From Kribbella amoyensis (GTDB lineage Bacteria > Actinomycetota > Actinomycetes > Propionibacteriales > Kribbellaceae): 64,000 nt of DNA. Both the position numbers and the translations under genes were made by a program. The notes below the pieces were generated by a model. That model searched no databases. It had not been told where the DNA came from and saw only the letters and a list, made by a program, of their open reading frames with translations. Shown here in pieces: positions 32,111 to 40,581 of the stretch (within the stretch, counting starts at the first letter, position 1; every line of letters begins with the position of its first letter). Location: positions 310,001-374,000 of the forward strand of contig NZ_VIVK01000002.1 in the NCBI RefSeq assembly GCF_007828865.1. Reading direction: 5' to 3'.

Positions 32111-33028
32111 ATGACATCAGCCATCGTGGTCTCCGGACTGCACAAGTCGTACGGCAGTACGCACGCCCTCGACGGTCTCGACCTGGAGGTCGCGACCGGT
32201 GAGGTGCACGGCTTCCTCGGCCCGAACGGTGCCGGGAAGTCCACCACCATCCGGGTCCTGCTCGGCCTGCTGAAGGGCGACCAGGGCGACGTGTCTCTGC
32301 TCGGCGGCGACCCGTGGCGGGACGCGGCCGAGCTGCACCGCCGGCTGGCCTACGTCCCGGGTGACGTCAACCTCTGGCCGAACCTGACCGGTGGCGAGGT
32401 GATCGACCTGCTCGGCCGGTTGCGCGGCGGGCTGGACCCGAAGAAGCGCGCCGGCCTGCTCCGCCGGTTCGACCTGGACCCGACCAAGAAGGGCCGGACG
32501 TACTCGAAGGGCAACCGGCAGAAGGTGGCCCTGGTCGCTGCGCTGGCCTCGGACGTCGAGCTGCTGATCCTGGACGAACCCACCTCCGGCCTGGACCCGC
32601 TGATGGAGGAGGTGTTCCGGCAGTGCATCGAGGAGGAGCGGCACCGCGATCGCACCGTGCTGCTGTCGAGCCACATCCTCTCCGAGGTCGAGGCGCTCTG
32701 CGACCGGGTCAGCATCATCCGCAAGGGCAAGGTGGTCGAGACCGGCACGCTGTCCGACCTGCGGCACCTGACCCGGACCTCGGTCCAGGCCGAGCTGGCG
32801 ACCGCGCCGAACGGGCTGGCGAACCTGCCCGGTGTGCACAGCCTCGAGGTCGACGGCCACCGGGTGCGTTGTGAGGTCGACACCGCCCAGCTGGACGCGA
32901 TCATGCGGCAGTTGTCGGCGGCCGGGATCAAGAGCCTGGTCGCGCAGCCGCCGACGCTGGAGGAGTTGTTCCTGCGGCACTACGAGGACGACACCGTCGC
33001 GGCGGAACCGGAGGCGGCACTGCGATGA
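32111..33028 (+). CDS. ABC exporter ATP-binding protein
   Basis: A 305-residue drug-exporter type ATPase: Walker A GPNGAGKSTT, Q-loop YVPGDVNLWPNLTGGE, a variant signature YSKGNRQKVALVAALA, Walker B LLILDEPTSGLDPLMEE and switch LLSSHILSEVEALC. The C-terminal 70 residues form an accessory domain found in exporters. It overlaps the permease gene by 4 nt. The divergent GbsR/MarR gene probably controls it; the exported compound is unknown, though drug or peptide antibiotics are common. Confidence 0.9.
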   Translation: MTSAIVVSGLHKSYGSTHALDGLDLEVATGEVHGFLGPNGAGKSTTIRVLLGLLKGDQGDVSLLGGDPWRDAAELHRRLAYVPGDVNLWPNLTGGEVIDLLGRLRGGLDPKKRAGLLRRFDLDPTKKGRTYSKGNRQKVALVAALASDVELLILDEPTSGLDPLMEEVFRQCIEEERHRDRTVLLSSHILSEVEALCDRVSIIRKGKVVETGTLSDLRHLTRTSVQAELATAPNGLANLPGVHSLEVDGHRVRCEVDTAQLDAIMRQLSAAGIKSLVAQPPTLEELFLRHYEDDTVAAEPEAALR

Positions 33029-34623
33029 AGGACTTCGTCGGCACCGGAACCCTGGTCCGGCTGGCGCTGCGCCGGGACCGGATCCAGATCCCGTTGTGGA
33101 TCGTCGTCTTCGCGGGGACCGCGGCCGGATCGGCGCAGGCGTCGATCGAGCTGTACCCGGACGTGAAGTCCCGCGTCGAGGCGGCCATGACGACGAACTC
33201 GTCGCCCGCGTTGGTCTCGTTGTACGGGCGGATCTACGACACCACCTCGCTGGGTGAGCTGTCACTGTTCAAGCTGACCTCGTTCGGCGCGCTGCTGGTC
33301 GCGTTGCTCTGCGCGATCCTCGTCGTCCGGCACACCCGGAGCGAGGAGGAGAGCGGCCGGCTCGAACTGCTCAGCGCCGGCGTTCTCGGCCGGTACGCCG
33401 CGGTCACGGCGGGGTTGATCGTGGCGGCTCTCACCGCGATCCTGCTCGGCCTGGTGACCGCGGTGAGCCTGATCGGCATCGGACTGCCCGCGGCCGGGTC
33501 GTTCGGGTTCGGGCTCACCTGGGCGTCGGCCGGTCTCGCCTTCGCCGGGGTGGGCGCGTTGACCGCGCAGCTCACCGAAGGCGCCCGGGCCGCGAACGGG
33601 CTGACCGCGATCGTGCTCGGCGTCTCGTACGTGCTGCGCGCGATCGGTGACTCGTCGGCCGACGGCGGGAGCCGGTGGGTGTCGTGGTTGTCGCCGATCG
33701 GGTGGGCCCAGCAGATCCGGCCGTTCGCCGGAGACCGGTTCGTGGTGGCGCTGGCGCCGTTGGCGTTCCTGGTTCTGCTGGTCGCCGCGGCGTTCGCGCT
33801 GATCCGGCGACGCGACATCGGGGCCGGTCTGGTCCGTCCGCGGCCGGGCCCGGCGACGGCGGCGCCTTCGTTGCGGTCGCCGCTCGCGCTGGCCTGGCGG
33901 TTGCACCGAGGCGCCTTGTATGGCTGGGGTTTCGCGTTCCTGCTGCTCGGGTTCATCGTCGGGAACATCGCCAGCAACGTGGACGGGTTCGTCAGTTCGG
34001 CGAGCGCGAAGGAGCTGGTGCAGAAGCTCGGCGGCGTCGAGGGGATCACGGACGCGTTCCTGTCCACCGAGATGGGCATGCTCGGCCTGCTCGCGTCCGC
34101 GTTCGGGATCCAGGCCGCGCTCCGGCTGCGGTCCGAGGAGACCGCGCTCCGCGCCGAACCGCTGCTCGCGACCGGAGTCACCCGGGCGCGTTGGCTGGCG
34201 AGCCACGTGGTGATGGCGTTGTTCGGTACCGCGGTCCTGGTCCTGGTCGGCGGCCTCGGTTCGGGGATCTCTTCCGGCGCGGCCCTCGGGAACATGGGCC
34301 GCCAGGTCCCACGGATGATCGCGGCCGCCGCGGTCCAGTTGCCCGCGATCTGGGTCGTCACGGCGCTCGTCGTCCTGCTGTTCGGGCTGGCGCCGAAGCT
34401 GGTCACGGCCGGCTGGCTCCTCTACGGCTTCTTCCTGCTGGTCGGCCAGTTCGGCGCGATCTTCGACCTGCCGCAAGCGGTGATGGACATCAGCCCGTAC
34501 GCCCACACGCCCCGCCTCCCCGGCAGCGACTTCACCGCGTCCCCGGTGATCTGGCTGACCGCGCTGGCAGCCCTCCTCCTGGCCACCGGCTTCACCACCT
34601 TCCGCCGCCGCGACATCGGCTGA
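33025..34623 (+). CDS. ABC exporter permease, polyketide-antibiotic exporter type
   Basis: A 532-residue membrane protein with about twelve predicted transmembrane segments in two similar halves, as in actinobacterial exporters annotated for polyketide antibiotics. It contains HTRSEEESGRLELLSAGVLGR in the first half and LRSEETALRAEPLLATGVTRARW at the same place in the second; these cytosolic loops contact the ATPase. It starts at ATG 33025, overlapping the ATPase stop. A 13-bp hairpin follows the stop. Confidence 0.88.
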   Translation: MKDFVGTGTLVRLALRRDRIQIPLWIVVFAGTAAGSAQASIELYPDVKSRVEAAMTTNSSPALVSLYGRIYDTTSLGELSLFKLTSFGALLVALLCAILVVRHTRSEEESGRLELLSAGVLGRYAAVTAGLIVAALTAILLGLVTAVSLIGIGLPAAGSFGFGLTWASAGLAFAGVGALTAQLTEGARAANGLTAIVLGVSYVLRAIGDSSADGGSRWVSWLSPIGWAQQIRPFAGDRFVVALAPLAFLVLLVAAAFALIRRRDIGAGLVRPRPGPATAAPSLRSPLALAWRLHRGALYGWGFAFLLLGFIVGNIASNVDGFVSSASAKELVQKLGGVEGITDAFLSTEMGMLGLLASAFGIQAALRLRSEETALRAEPLLATGVTRARWLASHVVMALFGTAVLVLVGGLGSGISSGAALGNMGRQVPRMIAAAAVQLPAIWVVTALVVLLFGLAPKLVTAGWLLYGFFLLVGQFGAIFDLPQAVMDISPYAHTPRLPGSDFTASPVIWLTALAALLLATGFTTFRRRDIG

Positions 34624-34633
34624 CCCCAGGCCA

Positions 34634-34668
34634 CCGGTCCGCCCGCCCAACGCCCGCGGGCGGACCGG
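34634..34668 (+). terminator. Hairpin terminator after the ABC exporter
   Basis: CCGGTCCGCCCGC (34634-34646) and GCGGGCGGACCGG (34656-34668) are perfectly complementary with a 9-nt loop, 11 nt after the permease stop. It should close the exporter operon. Confidence 0.8.
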
Positions 34669-34700
34669 GCTCTGTCGGCGGCTGCTGCGAGCATCGCCGC

Positions 34701-35072
34701 ATGATCAAAGGGATCCTGATCGCCGAAAGCCTCCGCCCCGGAACCGACCTCGCCGTCCCGGGGCTCCGTCTCGCCCGGCTCACGCGTACCGACGTCAGCG
34801 GCTCGGTGGTCGCCACTCAGCCGACGCTGTGGACCCTGCTCCACTTCGAGGCAGCGGACGAGCTCGCCGACGAGCTGGCGCAGGCCCTCGCCGGGAGCCT
34901 GCGGCCCGAGGACGGGTGGTACGCCGATTTCACCGTCGGCGAGGACCATGTCGTCGTCTTCACCGGCAAGGTGTTCCGGTATCGCCGGGGTGACGAGGCG
35001 GGCCGGGCTGAGGCGGTTGCGTATGGGCGGGCCGCGGGGACGCCGGAACACCAGCTCGACTGGGGTGCCTGA
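34701..35072 (+). CDS. Hypothetical protein
   Basis: A 123-residue protein I cannot assign. It starts MIKGILIAESLRPGTDL, contains WTLLHFEAADELADELAQAL and ends with a strand pair (GWYADFTVGEDHVVVFTGKVFRYRRGD), which suggests a small alpha/beta fold. It has no signal or membrane segment. Coding bias matches its neighbours. It is separated by a terminator from the exporter and is followed, 63 nt later, by the PPOX gene; no function can be inferred. Confidence 0.65.
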   Translation: MIKGILIAESLRPGTDLAVPGLRLARLTRTDVSGSVVATQPTLWTLLHFEAADELADELAQALAGSLRPEDGWYADFTVGEDHVVVFTGKVFRYRRGDEAGRAEAVAYGRAAGTPEHQLDWGA

Positions 35073-35135
35073 GCCACGCGTCACAGTGTGGGCGTTGCCA
35101 CGGACCGGCTCGGGTCGGGCATCTACGATCGGCGG

Positions 35136-35537
35136 GTGGAATCGGTGTTGAGTGGGCGGTCGGGGGAGTTCGTCGAGTTCTGGACGGCGCGGCGGTTGTG
35201 CATGCTCAGTACCGTGCGCAAGAACGGGACCGTGCACGTGGTGATGGTCGGGGCGACCGTGGACTGGGATGCCGGGATCGTGCGGGTGATCTGTTCGGGA
35301 GGTTCGCACAAGGCTCGGCAGATCCGGGACGCCGGGGCGGCCGGTGCCGCGGTCGCGGTGAGCCAGACCGAGGCGGGGAAGTGGTCCACGCTCGAAGGGC
35401 GGGCCGTGGTGAGCGCGGATCCGGAGCGCGTCGCGGAGGGCGTTCGGCGGTACACCGAGCGGTACCGGGCGCCGCGGGTGAATCCCGAGCGGGTCGTCCT
35501 CGAGATCACCGTGACGAAGGTGTTCGGCAATGCCTGA
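35136..35537 (+). CDS. PPOX-class F420-dependent oxidoreductase (FDOR-B type)
   Basis: A 133-residue split-barrel flavin/deazaflavin protein: FVEFWTARRLCMLSTVRKNGTVHVVMVGATVDW at the start, SHKARQIRDAGAAGAAVAVSQT in the middle and YTERYRAPRVNPERVVLEITVTKVFG at the end. Its likeness and position next to cobL recall mycobacterial Rv2074, reported as an F420-dependent biliverdin reductase. A TACGAT box ends 6 nt before GTG 35136, fitting a leaderless start. The gene overlaps cobL by 8 nt, so they are coupled. Confidence 0.78.
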   Translation: MESVLSGRSGEFVEFWTARRLCMLSTVRKNGTVHVVMVGATVDWDAGIVRVICSGGSHKARQIRDAGAAGAAVAVSQTEAGKWSTLEGRAVVSADPERVAEGVRRYTERYRAPRVNPERVVLEITVTKVFGNA

Positions 35538-36726
35538 GCTGACCGTGGTCGGGATCGGGGCCGACGGCTGGGACGGGCTCGCGCCGTCCGGGCGGCACGC
35601 GGTCGAGGCGGCCGAGGTGGTGATGGGCAGCGGGCGGCAGCTCGGCCTGGTACCGGACGGGTCCGCCGCGAAGGTGGCGTGGCCGTCGCCGTTGTCCGAA
35701 GCGCTGCCCGGCTTGCTCGCGGAGTACGGCGAGCGCCGGATCTGCGTCCTGGCCAGCGGGGATCCGACCTTCCACGGGATCGGGACGACGTTGACGCGGT
35801 TGCTCGGGGCCGGTGCGGTCCGGGTGATCCCGCATCCGTCGAGCGTCTCGCTGGCCTGTGCCCGGCTCGGCTGGCCGCAGGACCAGGTGCAGGTGGTCAG
35901 CCTGGTCGGCCGGCCCACCGACCTGGTCCAGCCGCACGTTCAACCCGGGCGCCGGCTGGTCGTCCTGAGCTGGGGCGCGCAGACCCCGGCCGAGGTGGCT
36001 CAGTTGCTGACGGCAAGGGGTTTCGGGGCCAGCGAGTTCACCGTGCTCGAACAACTGGCGGCGCCCGGCGAGCTGGTCCGGACGACGACGGCCGCGACCT
36101 GGGACCACGAGGTCGACGCGCTCAACGTGATCGGCGTGCTCTGCCGGGCCGACCAGGACGCGCCGTTGTTGCCGACGACACCAGGGCTGCCCGACTCGGC
36201 GTACGAGAGTGACGGGCAACTGACGAAGCGCGAGGTCCGGGCGGTGACGTTGTCGCGGCTGGCCCCGATACCAGGGCAGCTGCTGTGGGACGTCGGGGGT
36301 GGCGCGGGGAGTATCGCGATCGAGTGGTCGCGGCACCACCCGACCTGCAAGGCGGTCGCGATCGAGAAGGACCCGGACCGGGCGAAGCGGCTCGAACGGA
36401 ACGCGGCCACCCTCGGCGTCGCGGTACGGACCGTGGTCGGCGCGGCCCCCGAAGCGCTGGCCGGGTTGGAGGCGCCTGACGCGGTGTTCGTCGGCGGTGG
36501 CGCCACGGCCGGCGGCATGATCGAGGCGTGCTGGGCGGCCCTGGCTCCGGGTGGCCGGCTCGTGGTCAACGGGGTCACGCTGGAGACCGAGGTCCTGATC
36601 GCCCGCTGGTACGCCGAACTGGGCGGCGACCTGGTCCGGTTGTCGGTGGAACGCGCGGCCCCGGTCGGCGGGATGACCGGCTGGCGGCCCGCGATGCCGG
36701 TGACGATCTGGAGCGTGACCAAATGA
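35530..36726 (+). CDS. cobL: Precorrin-6Y C5,15-methyltransferase (decarboxylating), CobL/CbiET
   Basis: A 398-residue fused enzyme of cobalamin synthesis. The N-terminal half is the CbiE-like tetrapyrrole methylase (VVGIGADGWDGL, LASGDPTFHGIGTTL, VIPHPSSVSLACARLGW). The C-terminal half is the CbiT-like Rossmann methyltransferase (LTKREVRAVTLSRL, LLWDVGGGAGSIAIEW, AVAIEKDPDRA, PDAVFVGGG). It methylates C5 and C15 of precorrin-6B and decarboxylates the C12 side chain. It overlaps both neighbours and forms an operon with cobM and cobK. Confidence 0.94.
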   Translation: MPELTVVGIGADGWDGLAPSGRHAVEAAEVVMGSGRQLGLVPDGSAAKVAWPSPLSEALPGLLAEYGERRICVLASGDPTFHGIGTTLTRLLGAGAVRVIPHPSSVSLACARLGWPQDQVQVVSLVGRPTDLVQPHVQPGRRLVVLSWGAQTPAEVAQLLTARGFGASEFTVLEQLAAPGELVRTTTAATWDHEVDALNVIGVLCRADQDAPLLPTTPGLPDSAYESDGQLTKREVRAVTLSRLAPIPGQLLWDVGGGAGSIAIEWSRHHPTCKAVAIEKDPDRAKRLERNAATLGVAVRTVVGAAPEALAGLEAPDAVFVGGGATAGGMIEACWAALAPGGRLVVNGVTLETEVLIARWYAELGGDLVRLSVERAAPVGGMTGWRPAMPVTIWSVTK

Positions 36727-37466
36727 CCGTGCACTTCATCGGGGCCGGACCGGGGGCCGCGGACCTGATCACCGTTCGCGGCCGGGACCTGATCGCCGCC
36801 TCGCCCGTCTGTCTGTACGCGGGTGCCCTGGTCCCGGTCGAGCTCCTCGGCCACTGTCCGCCGGGAGCCCGCAAGGTCGACACCGCGAACCTGGACCTCG
36901 ACCAGATCCTCGCCGAGCTCGCGGCCGCGCACGAACGCGGTGACGACGTGGCCCGGTTGCACTCCGGCGATCCCGCGGTGTTCAGCGCGATGGCCGAGCA
37001 GATGCGCCGCCTGGACGCGCTCGGCATCCCGTACGACGTGACGCCCGGCGTGCCCGCGTTCGCGGCGGCCGCGGCGTCGCTCGGTCGTGAACTGACCGTG
37101 CCCGAGGTCGGCCAGACGGTCATCCTGACCCGGATCGCCGCCCGCGCGACCGCGATGCCGCCGCGGGAGGACCTGGCGACGCTCGGGGCCAGCCGCGGCA
37201 CGATCGTCCTGCACCTCGCCGTCCAGCACATCGAGCGCCTGGTCGACGAGCTGGTCCCGAACTACGGCGAGGACTGCCCGGTCGCCGTCGTGGCCCGCGC
37301 CAGCCGGCCGGACGAGCTGGTCCTGCGCGGAACGCTGGCCGACATCGCCAAGCAGGTCCGCGGAGCCGGAGTACTGCGCACCGCGGTCGTCATCGTCGGC
37401 CGCACCCTGGCGGCCGCCAACTTCCCGGACAGCCACCTGTACTCCACCACCCGCGACCGGCACTGA
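36723..37466 (+). CDS. cobM: Precorrin-4 C11-methyltransferase CobM
   Basis: A 247-residue tetrapyrrole methylase: VHFIGAGPGAADLITVRG at the N-terminus, LYAGALVPVELLGHC, LHSGDPAVFSAMAEQM, DVTPGVPAFAAAAASLGREL and VVARASRPDE. It adds a methyl group at C11 of precorrin-4. ATG 36723 overlaps the cobL stop (ATGA), and cobK begins 1 nt after its stop. The order cobL-cobM-cobK matches that of mycobacteria. Confidence 0.94.
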   Translation: MTVHFIGAGPGAADLITVRGRDLIAASPVCLYAGALVPVELLGHCPPGARKVDTANLDLDQILAELAAAHERGDDVARLHSGDPAVFSAMAEQMRRLDALGIPYDVTPGVPAFAAAAASLGRELTVPEVGQTVILTRIAARATAMPPREDLATLGASRGTIVLHLAVQHIERLVDELVPNYGEDCPVAVVARASRPDELVLRGTLADIAKQVRGAGVLRTAVVIVGRTLAAANFPDSHLYSTTRDRH

Positions 37467-37467
37467 C

Positions 37468-38199
37468 ATGAGGGTCCTGCTCCTGGGCGGAACCGGCGAA
37501 GCCCGCGAGCTCGCCCAGGCGCTGACCGACGAGCCGGGCGTTGAGGTCGTGTCGTCGCTGGCCGGCCGTACGTCGGACGCACGGTTGCCCCCGGGCGCAG
37601 TACGGCAGGGCGGCTTCGGTGGGGTCGACGGCCTGGTCCGGTGGATCCAGGAGCACGCGGTCGATGCCGTGGTCGACGCGACGCATCCGTTCGCCGCGGT
37701 GATGACGGATCACGCCGCGGAGGCTGCCCGTACGTCCGGGGTGCCGTTACTCGTACTGCGGCGCCCCGGGTGGACCGAGTCGCGCGGAGACGAGTGGCAC
37801 TGGGTGTCGTCCGCGGAGGCGGCCGCGAAGGTGCTTCCGGCGGTCGGGTCCCGTGCGTTCCTGACGATCGGGCAGCAGGGGTTGTCGGCGTTCGCGGGGA
37901 CCGGGCTGTGGATGGTCGCGCGGTGCGTCGATCCGCCGGAACCACGGCCGGACTGGTGCACGCTGATCCTCGACCGCGGGCCGTACGACCTGGACGGTGA
38001 GCTGGCGTTGTTCCGCGAGCACCGGTTCGACGTGCTGGTGACGAAGGACAGCGGGGGACCGCAGACGGTCGCGAAGCTGGTGGCGGCGCGGCAGCTCGGC
38101 GTACCGGTGGTGGTGATCCGGCGGCCGCCGTTGCCCGCCGGGGTGGTCGCGGTGCCGACGGTGGACCAGGCCGTCGAGTGGGTCCGGGGGCGTCGGTAG
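37468..38199 (+). CDS. cobK: Precorrin-6A reductase CobK
   Basis: A 243-residue NADPH enzyme that reduces precorrin-6A, closing the CobL-CobM-CobK group. Conserved parts are MRVLLLGGTGEARELAQAL, VVDATHPFAAVMTDHAAEA, LLVLRRPGW, FLTIGQQGLSAF, DVLVTKDSGG and VVVIRRPPLP. It begins 1 nt after cobM. The end of the gene contains a TAGACT box (38197-38202) that can serve as -10 for the following rpe gene. Confidence 0.93.
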   Translation: MRVLLLGGTGEARELAQALTDEPGVEVVSSLAGRTSDARLPPGAVRQGGFGGVDGLVRWIQEHAVDAVVDATHPFAAVMTDHAAEAARTSGVPLLVLRRPGWTESRGDEWHWVSSAEAAAKVLPAVGSRAFLTIGQQGLSAFAGTGLWMVARCVDPPEPRPDWCTLILDRGPYDLDGELALFREHRFDVLVTKDSGGPQTVAKLVAARQLGVPVVVIRRPPLPAGVVAVPTVDQAVEWVRGRR

Positions 38200-38211
38200 A
38201 CTCGCGATCCC

Positions 38212-38880
38212 ATGGGAATTCAGATCGCGCCTAGCATCCTGTCCGCCGACTTCGCCCGGCTCGCCGACGAGGCCGCCGCCGTGTCGAACGCCGACTGGCT
38301 GCACGTCGACGTGATGGACAACCACTTCGTCCCGAACCTCACCCTCGGGATGCCGGTGGTCGAGTCGCTGGCCAAGGCCGCCGCGCAACCGCTGGACTGC
38401 CACCTGATGATCGAGGACCCGGACCGCTGGGCGCCCGGGTACGTCGAGGCGGGCGCGTCCAGCGTGACCTTCCACGTCGAGGCGTGCCGCGCGCCGATCC
38501 GGACCGCGCGGGAGATCCGGGCCAAGGGCGCCCGGGCCTCGATGGCGCTCCGCCCGGCCACCCCGATCGAGCCGTACGAGGACCTGCTGCCCGAGCTGGA
38601 CATGATCCTGATCATGACCGTCGAGCCCGGCTTCGGCGGCCAGAAGTTCCTCGACGTCTGCCTGCCGAAGATCCGCCGTACCCGGCAGTTGCTGGACCGC
38701 CACGGCCTCGACCTCTGGATCCAGATCGACGGCGGCGTCTCGGCGGAGACCATCGAACGCTGCGCCGAGGCCGGTGCCGACGTCTTCGTGGCCGGCTCCG
38801 CGGTCTACGCCGCCGACGACCCCAACGCCATGGTCGAGAACCTCCGCACCCTCGCCCAGAAAGCCACTCCGTCCCACTGA
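38212..38880 (+). CDS. rpe: Ribulose-phosphate 3-epimerase
   Basis: A 222-residue TIM-barrel enzyme of the pentose phosphate pathway that interconverts ribulose 5-phosphate and xylulose 5-phosphate. Motifs: IAPSILSADFARL, LHVDVMDNHFVPNLTLGMPVV (metal His and Asp), DCHLMIEDPDRW, TVEPGFGGQKFL, WIQIDGGVSAETI and VFVAGSAVY. Length is normal. A TAGACT -10 box lies 9 nt before ATG 38212, so it can be made from its own nearly leaderless promoter besides read-through from cobK. Confidence 0.95.
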   Translation: MGIQIAPSILSADFARLADEAAAVSNADWLHVDVMDNHFVPNLTLGMPVVESLAKAAAQPLDCHLMIEDPDRWAPGYVEAGASSVTFHVEACRAPIRTAREIRAKGARASMALRPATPIEPYEDLLPELDMILIMTVEPGFGGQKFLDVCLPKIRRTRQLLDRHGLDLWIQIDGGVSAETIERCAEAGADVFVAGSAVYAADDPNAMVENLRTLAQKATPSH

Positions 38881-38945
38881 GCCCGGTGACCGGAAACTCC
38901 GTCTGCGAGGATGGGGAGAAGGTTTCCGGGAGGTTGGAGTGTGCC

Positions 38946-39737
38946 GTGACTGAGCACAAGCCGGTCGAGAGCTGGTTGACCGACATGGACGGGGTGCTGG
39001 TTCATGAGGAGCGCGCGATTCCCGGGGCGGCCGAGTTCATCCAGGCCCTGCAGGAGTCGGGGCGGAAGTTCCTGGTCCTGACGAACAACTCGATCTTCAC
39101 CCCGCGGGACCTGCGCGCCCGGTTGCTTGCCGGGGGCATCGATGTGCCGGAGTGGTCGATCTGGACGAGTGCGCTGGCGACCGCGCAGTTCCTGGACGAC
39201 CAGCGGCCCGGCGGCACGGCGTACGTGATCGGCGAGGCCGGGCTGACGACGGCGCTGCACGAGATCGGCTACGTCCTGACCGAGCGGGACCCCGACTACG
39301 TCGTACTGGGGGAGACCCGGACGTACTCGTTCGAGGCGATCACCAAGGCGATCCGGCTGATCCGGGACGGCGCCCGGTTCCTGGCCACGAACCCGGATCC
39401 CACCGGCCCGTCGACCGAGGGCCCGCTGCCCGCCACCGGCTCCGTGGCCGCACTGATCACCCGCGCCACCGGCGTCGCGCCGTACTTCGTGGGCAAGCCG
39501 AACCCGTTGATGATGCGCAGCGCGCTGAACCGGATCGAGGCGCACTCGGAGACCACGGTGATGATCGGTGACCGGATGGACACCGACATCATCAGCGGCC
39601 TCGAAGCCGGGCTACGCAGCGTCCTCGTCCTGTCCGGGTCCACCGGCGAACACGAGGTGGACCGGTTCCCGTACCGGCCGACGCGCATCGTGGAGTCGAT
39701 CGCCGACGTGGTCCCGCTGGTCACCGCACTGGCTTGA
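38946..39737 (+). CDS. HAD-IIA family phosphatase (NagD-like)
   Basis: A 263-residue HAD hydrolase with motif I WLTDMDGVLVHEE (Asp nucleophile and second Asp), motif II FLVLTNNS, a C2-type cap (about 80-175), the Lys in YFVGKPNPLMMRS and motif IV MIGDRMDTDIISGLEAG. Members dephosphorylate nucleotides or sugar phosphates such as 4-nitrophenyl phosphate surrogates; the true substrate is unknown. GTG 38946 follows GGAGGTTGGAG. It lies 65 nt behind rpe. Confidence 0.88.
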   Translation: MTEHKPVESWLTDMDGVLVHEERAIPGAAEFIQALQESGRKFLVLTNNSIFTPRDLRARLLAGGIDVPEWSIWTSALATAQFLDDQRPGGTAYVIGEAGLTTALHEIGYVLTERDPDYVVLGETRTYSFEAITKAIRLIRDGARFLATNPDPTGPSTEGPLPATGSVAALITRATGVAPYFVGKPNPLMMRSALNRIEAHSETTVMIGDRMDTDIISGLEAGLRSVLVLSGSTGEHEVDRFPYRPTRIVESIADVVPLVTALA

Positions 39738-39740
39738 CGG

Positions 39741-40481
39741 TCAGCAGACCGCGACGAAGGAGTACCCGCGGGCCCGCAATGTCTTGAGGATCGTGGGCAG
39801 CGCCGCGATGGTCTGAGTCCGGTCACCGCCGCCGTCGTGGAACAGGATCACGGTGCCCGGCTTCACCCCGGCGAGGACCCGCTTCGTGATCGCGGCCGCG
39901 CCGGGCCGGGTCCAGTCGCGGGAGTCGACGTCCCAGAGGGTGAGCTTCTTGCCGAGGCCGGTCGCCCTGGTCTGGACCAGCTTGTTCACCGCCCCGTACG
40001 GCGGCCGGACGCAGCGCGGGGTGACGGCGGTCTGGGCCTGGATCGCGCGGTCCGTGTCACTGACCTGCTCCTCGAACTTCGGCCACGACAGCAGCCGCAG
40101 ATCCGCGTGCGTCCAGGTGTGGTTCTGCACGCTGTGCCCGTCGGCGTGGATCCGCTTGGTCAGGTCCGGGTGCTTCTCCACGTTCCGGCCGACCTCGAAG
40201 AACGTCGCCTTCGCCTCGAAGGTCCGCAGGATCGCCAGGATCTGCGGCGTGTACTTCGGCTCCGGGCCGTCGTCGAAGGTGAGATAGACCGGTTTCGCCG
40301 GCGGCGCCGGGGTGGTGCCGGCCTTCGCGGGGGGAGCGGCCGCGGCCGGTGAACCGCCTGCCTTGTTGTGCCGCCCGGGGGAATTGGCGAAAGAAATGAG
40401 CACGATGATCAGCACCGAGAGCAGCAGGGCGGCCGGGGCCGCCAAGCTGCGCAGGTGTTCGGTCCGTACTCGAGCAATCAC
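39741..40481 (-). CDS. Membrane-anchored polysaccharide deacetylase (NodB homology)
   Basis: A 246-residue protein with an N-terminal membrane anchor (PAALLLSVLIIVLISFA), an Ala/Pro linker and a NodB domain: motif 1 YLTFDDGPEPKYT (catalytic Asp and metal Asp), motif 2 HTWTH (metal His), motif 3 RCVRPPYGAVN, motif 4 DVDSRDW and motif 5 VILFHDGG. Such enzymes remove acetyl groups from peptidoglycan or other surface glycans outside the membrane. It starts at GTG 40481 and converges with the HAD gene, with only 3 nt between stops. Confidence 0.9.
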   Translation of the reverse strand: MIARVRTEHLRSLAAPAALLLSVLIIVLISFANSPGRHNKAGGSPAAAAPPAKAGTTPAPPAKPVYLTFDDGPEPKYTPQILAILRTFEAKATFFEVGRNVEKHPDLTKRIHADGHSVQNHTWTHADLRLLSWPKFEEQVSDTDRAIQAQTAVTPRCVRPPYGAVNKLVQTRATGLGKKLTLWDVDSRDWTRPGAAAITKRVLAGVKPGTVILFHDGGGDRTQTIAALPTILKTLRARGYSFVAVC

Positions 40482-40536
40482 ACGTCCCCCCAGACGTCGG
40501 TGACCTCACTGTGCTCCTCCCCACCCTCGGATGGAA

Positions 40537-40554
40537 TGCCTGAGAAGTCAGGCA
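40537..40554. terminator. Small hairpin after the amino-acid ABC operon
   Basis: TGCCTGA-GAAG-TCAGGCA is a perfect 7-bp stem with a 4-nt loop, 27 bp downstream of the ATPase stop on the minus strand. It may end that operon. Confidence 0.5.
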
Positions 40555-40581
40555 GACACGCCGGTCGGGGCGGAGCGGAGC

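Noticed and set aside
35073..35135. Possible cobalamin riboswitch before the cob genes
   Set aside because: The gap is only 63 bp and contains none of the conserved blocks of that element.
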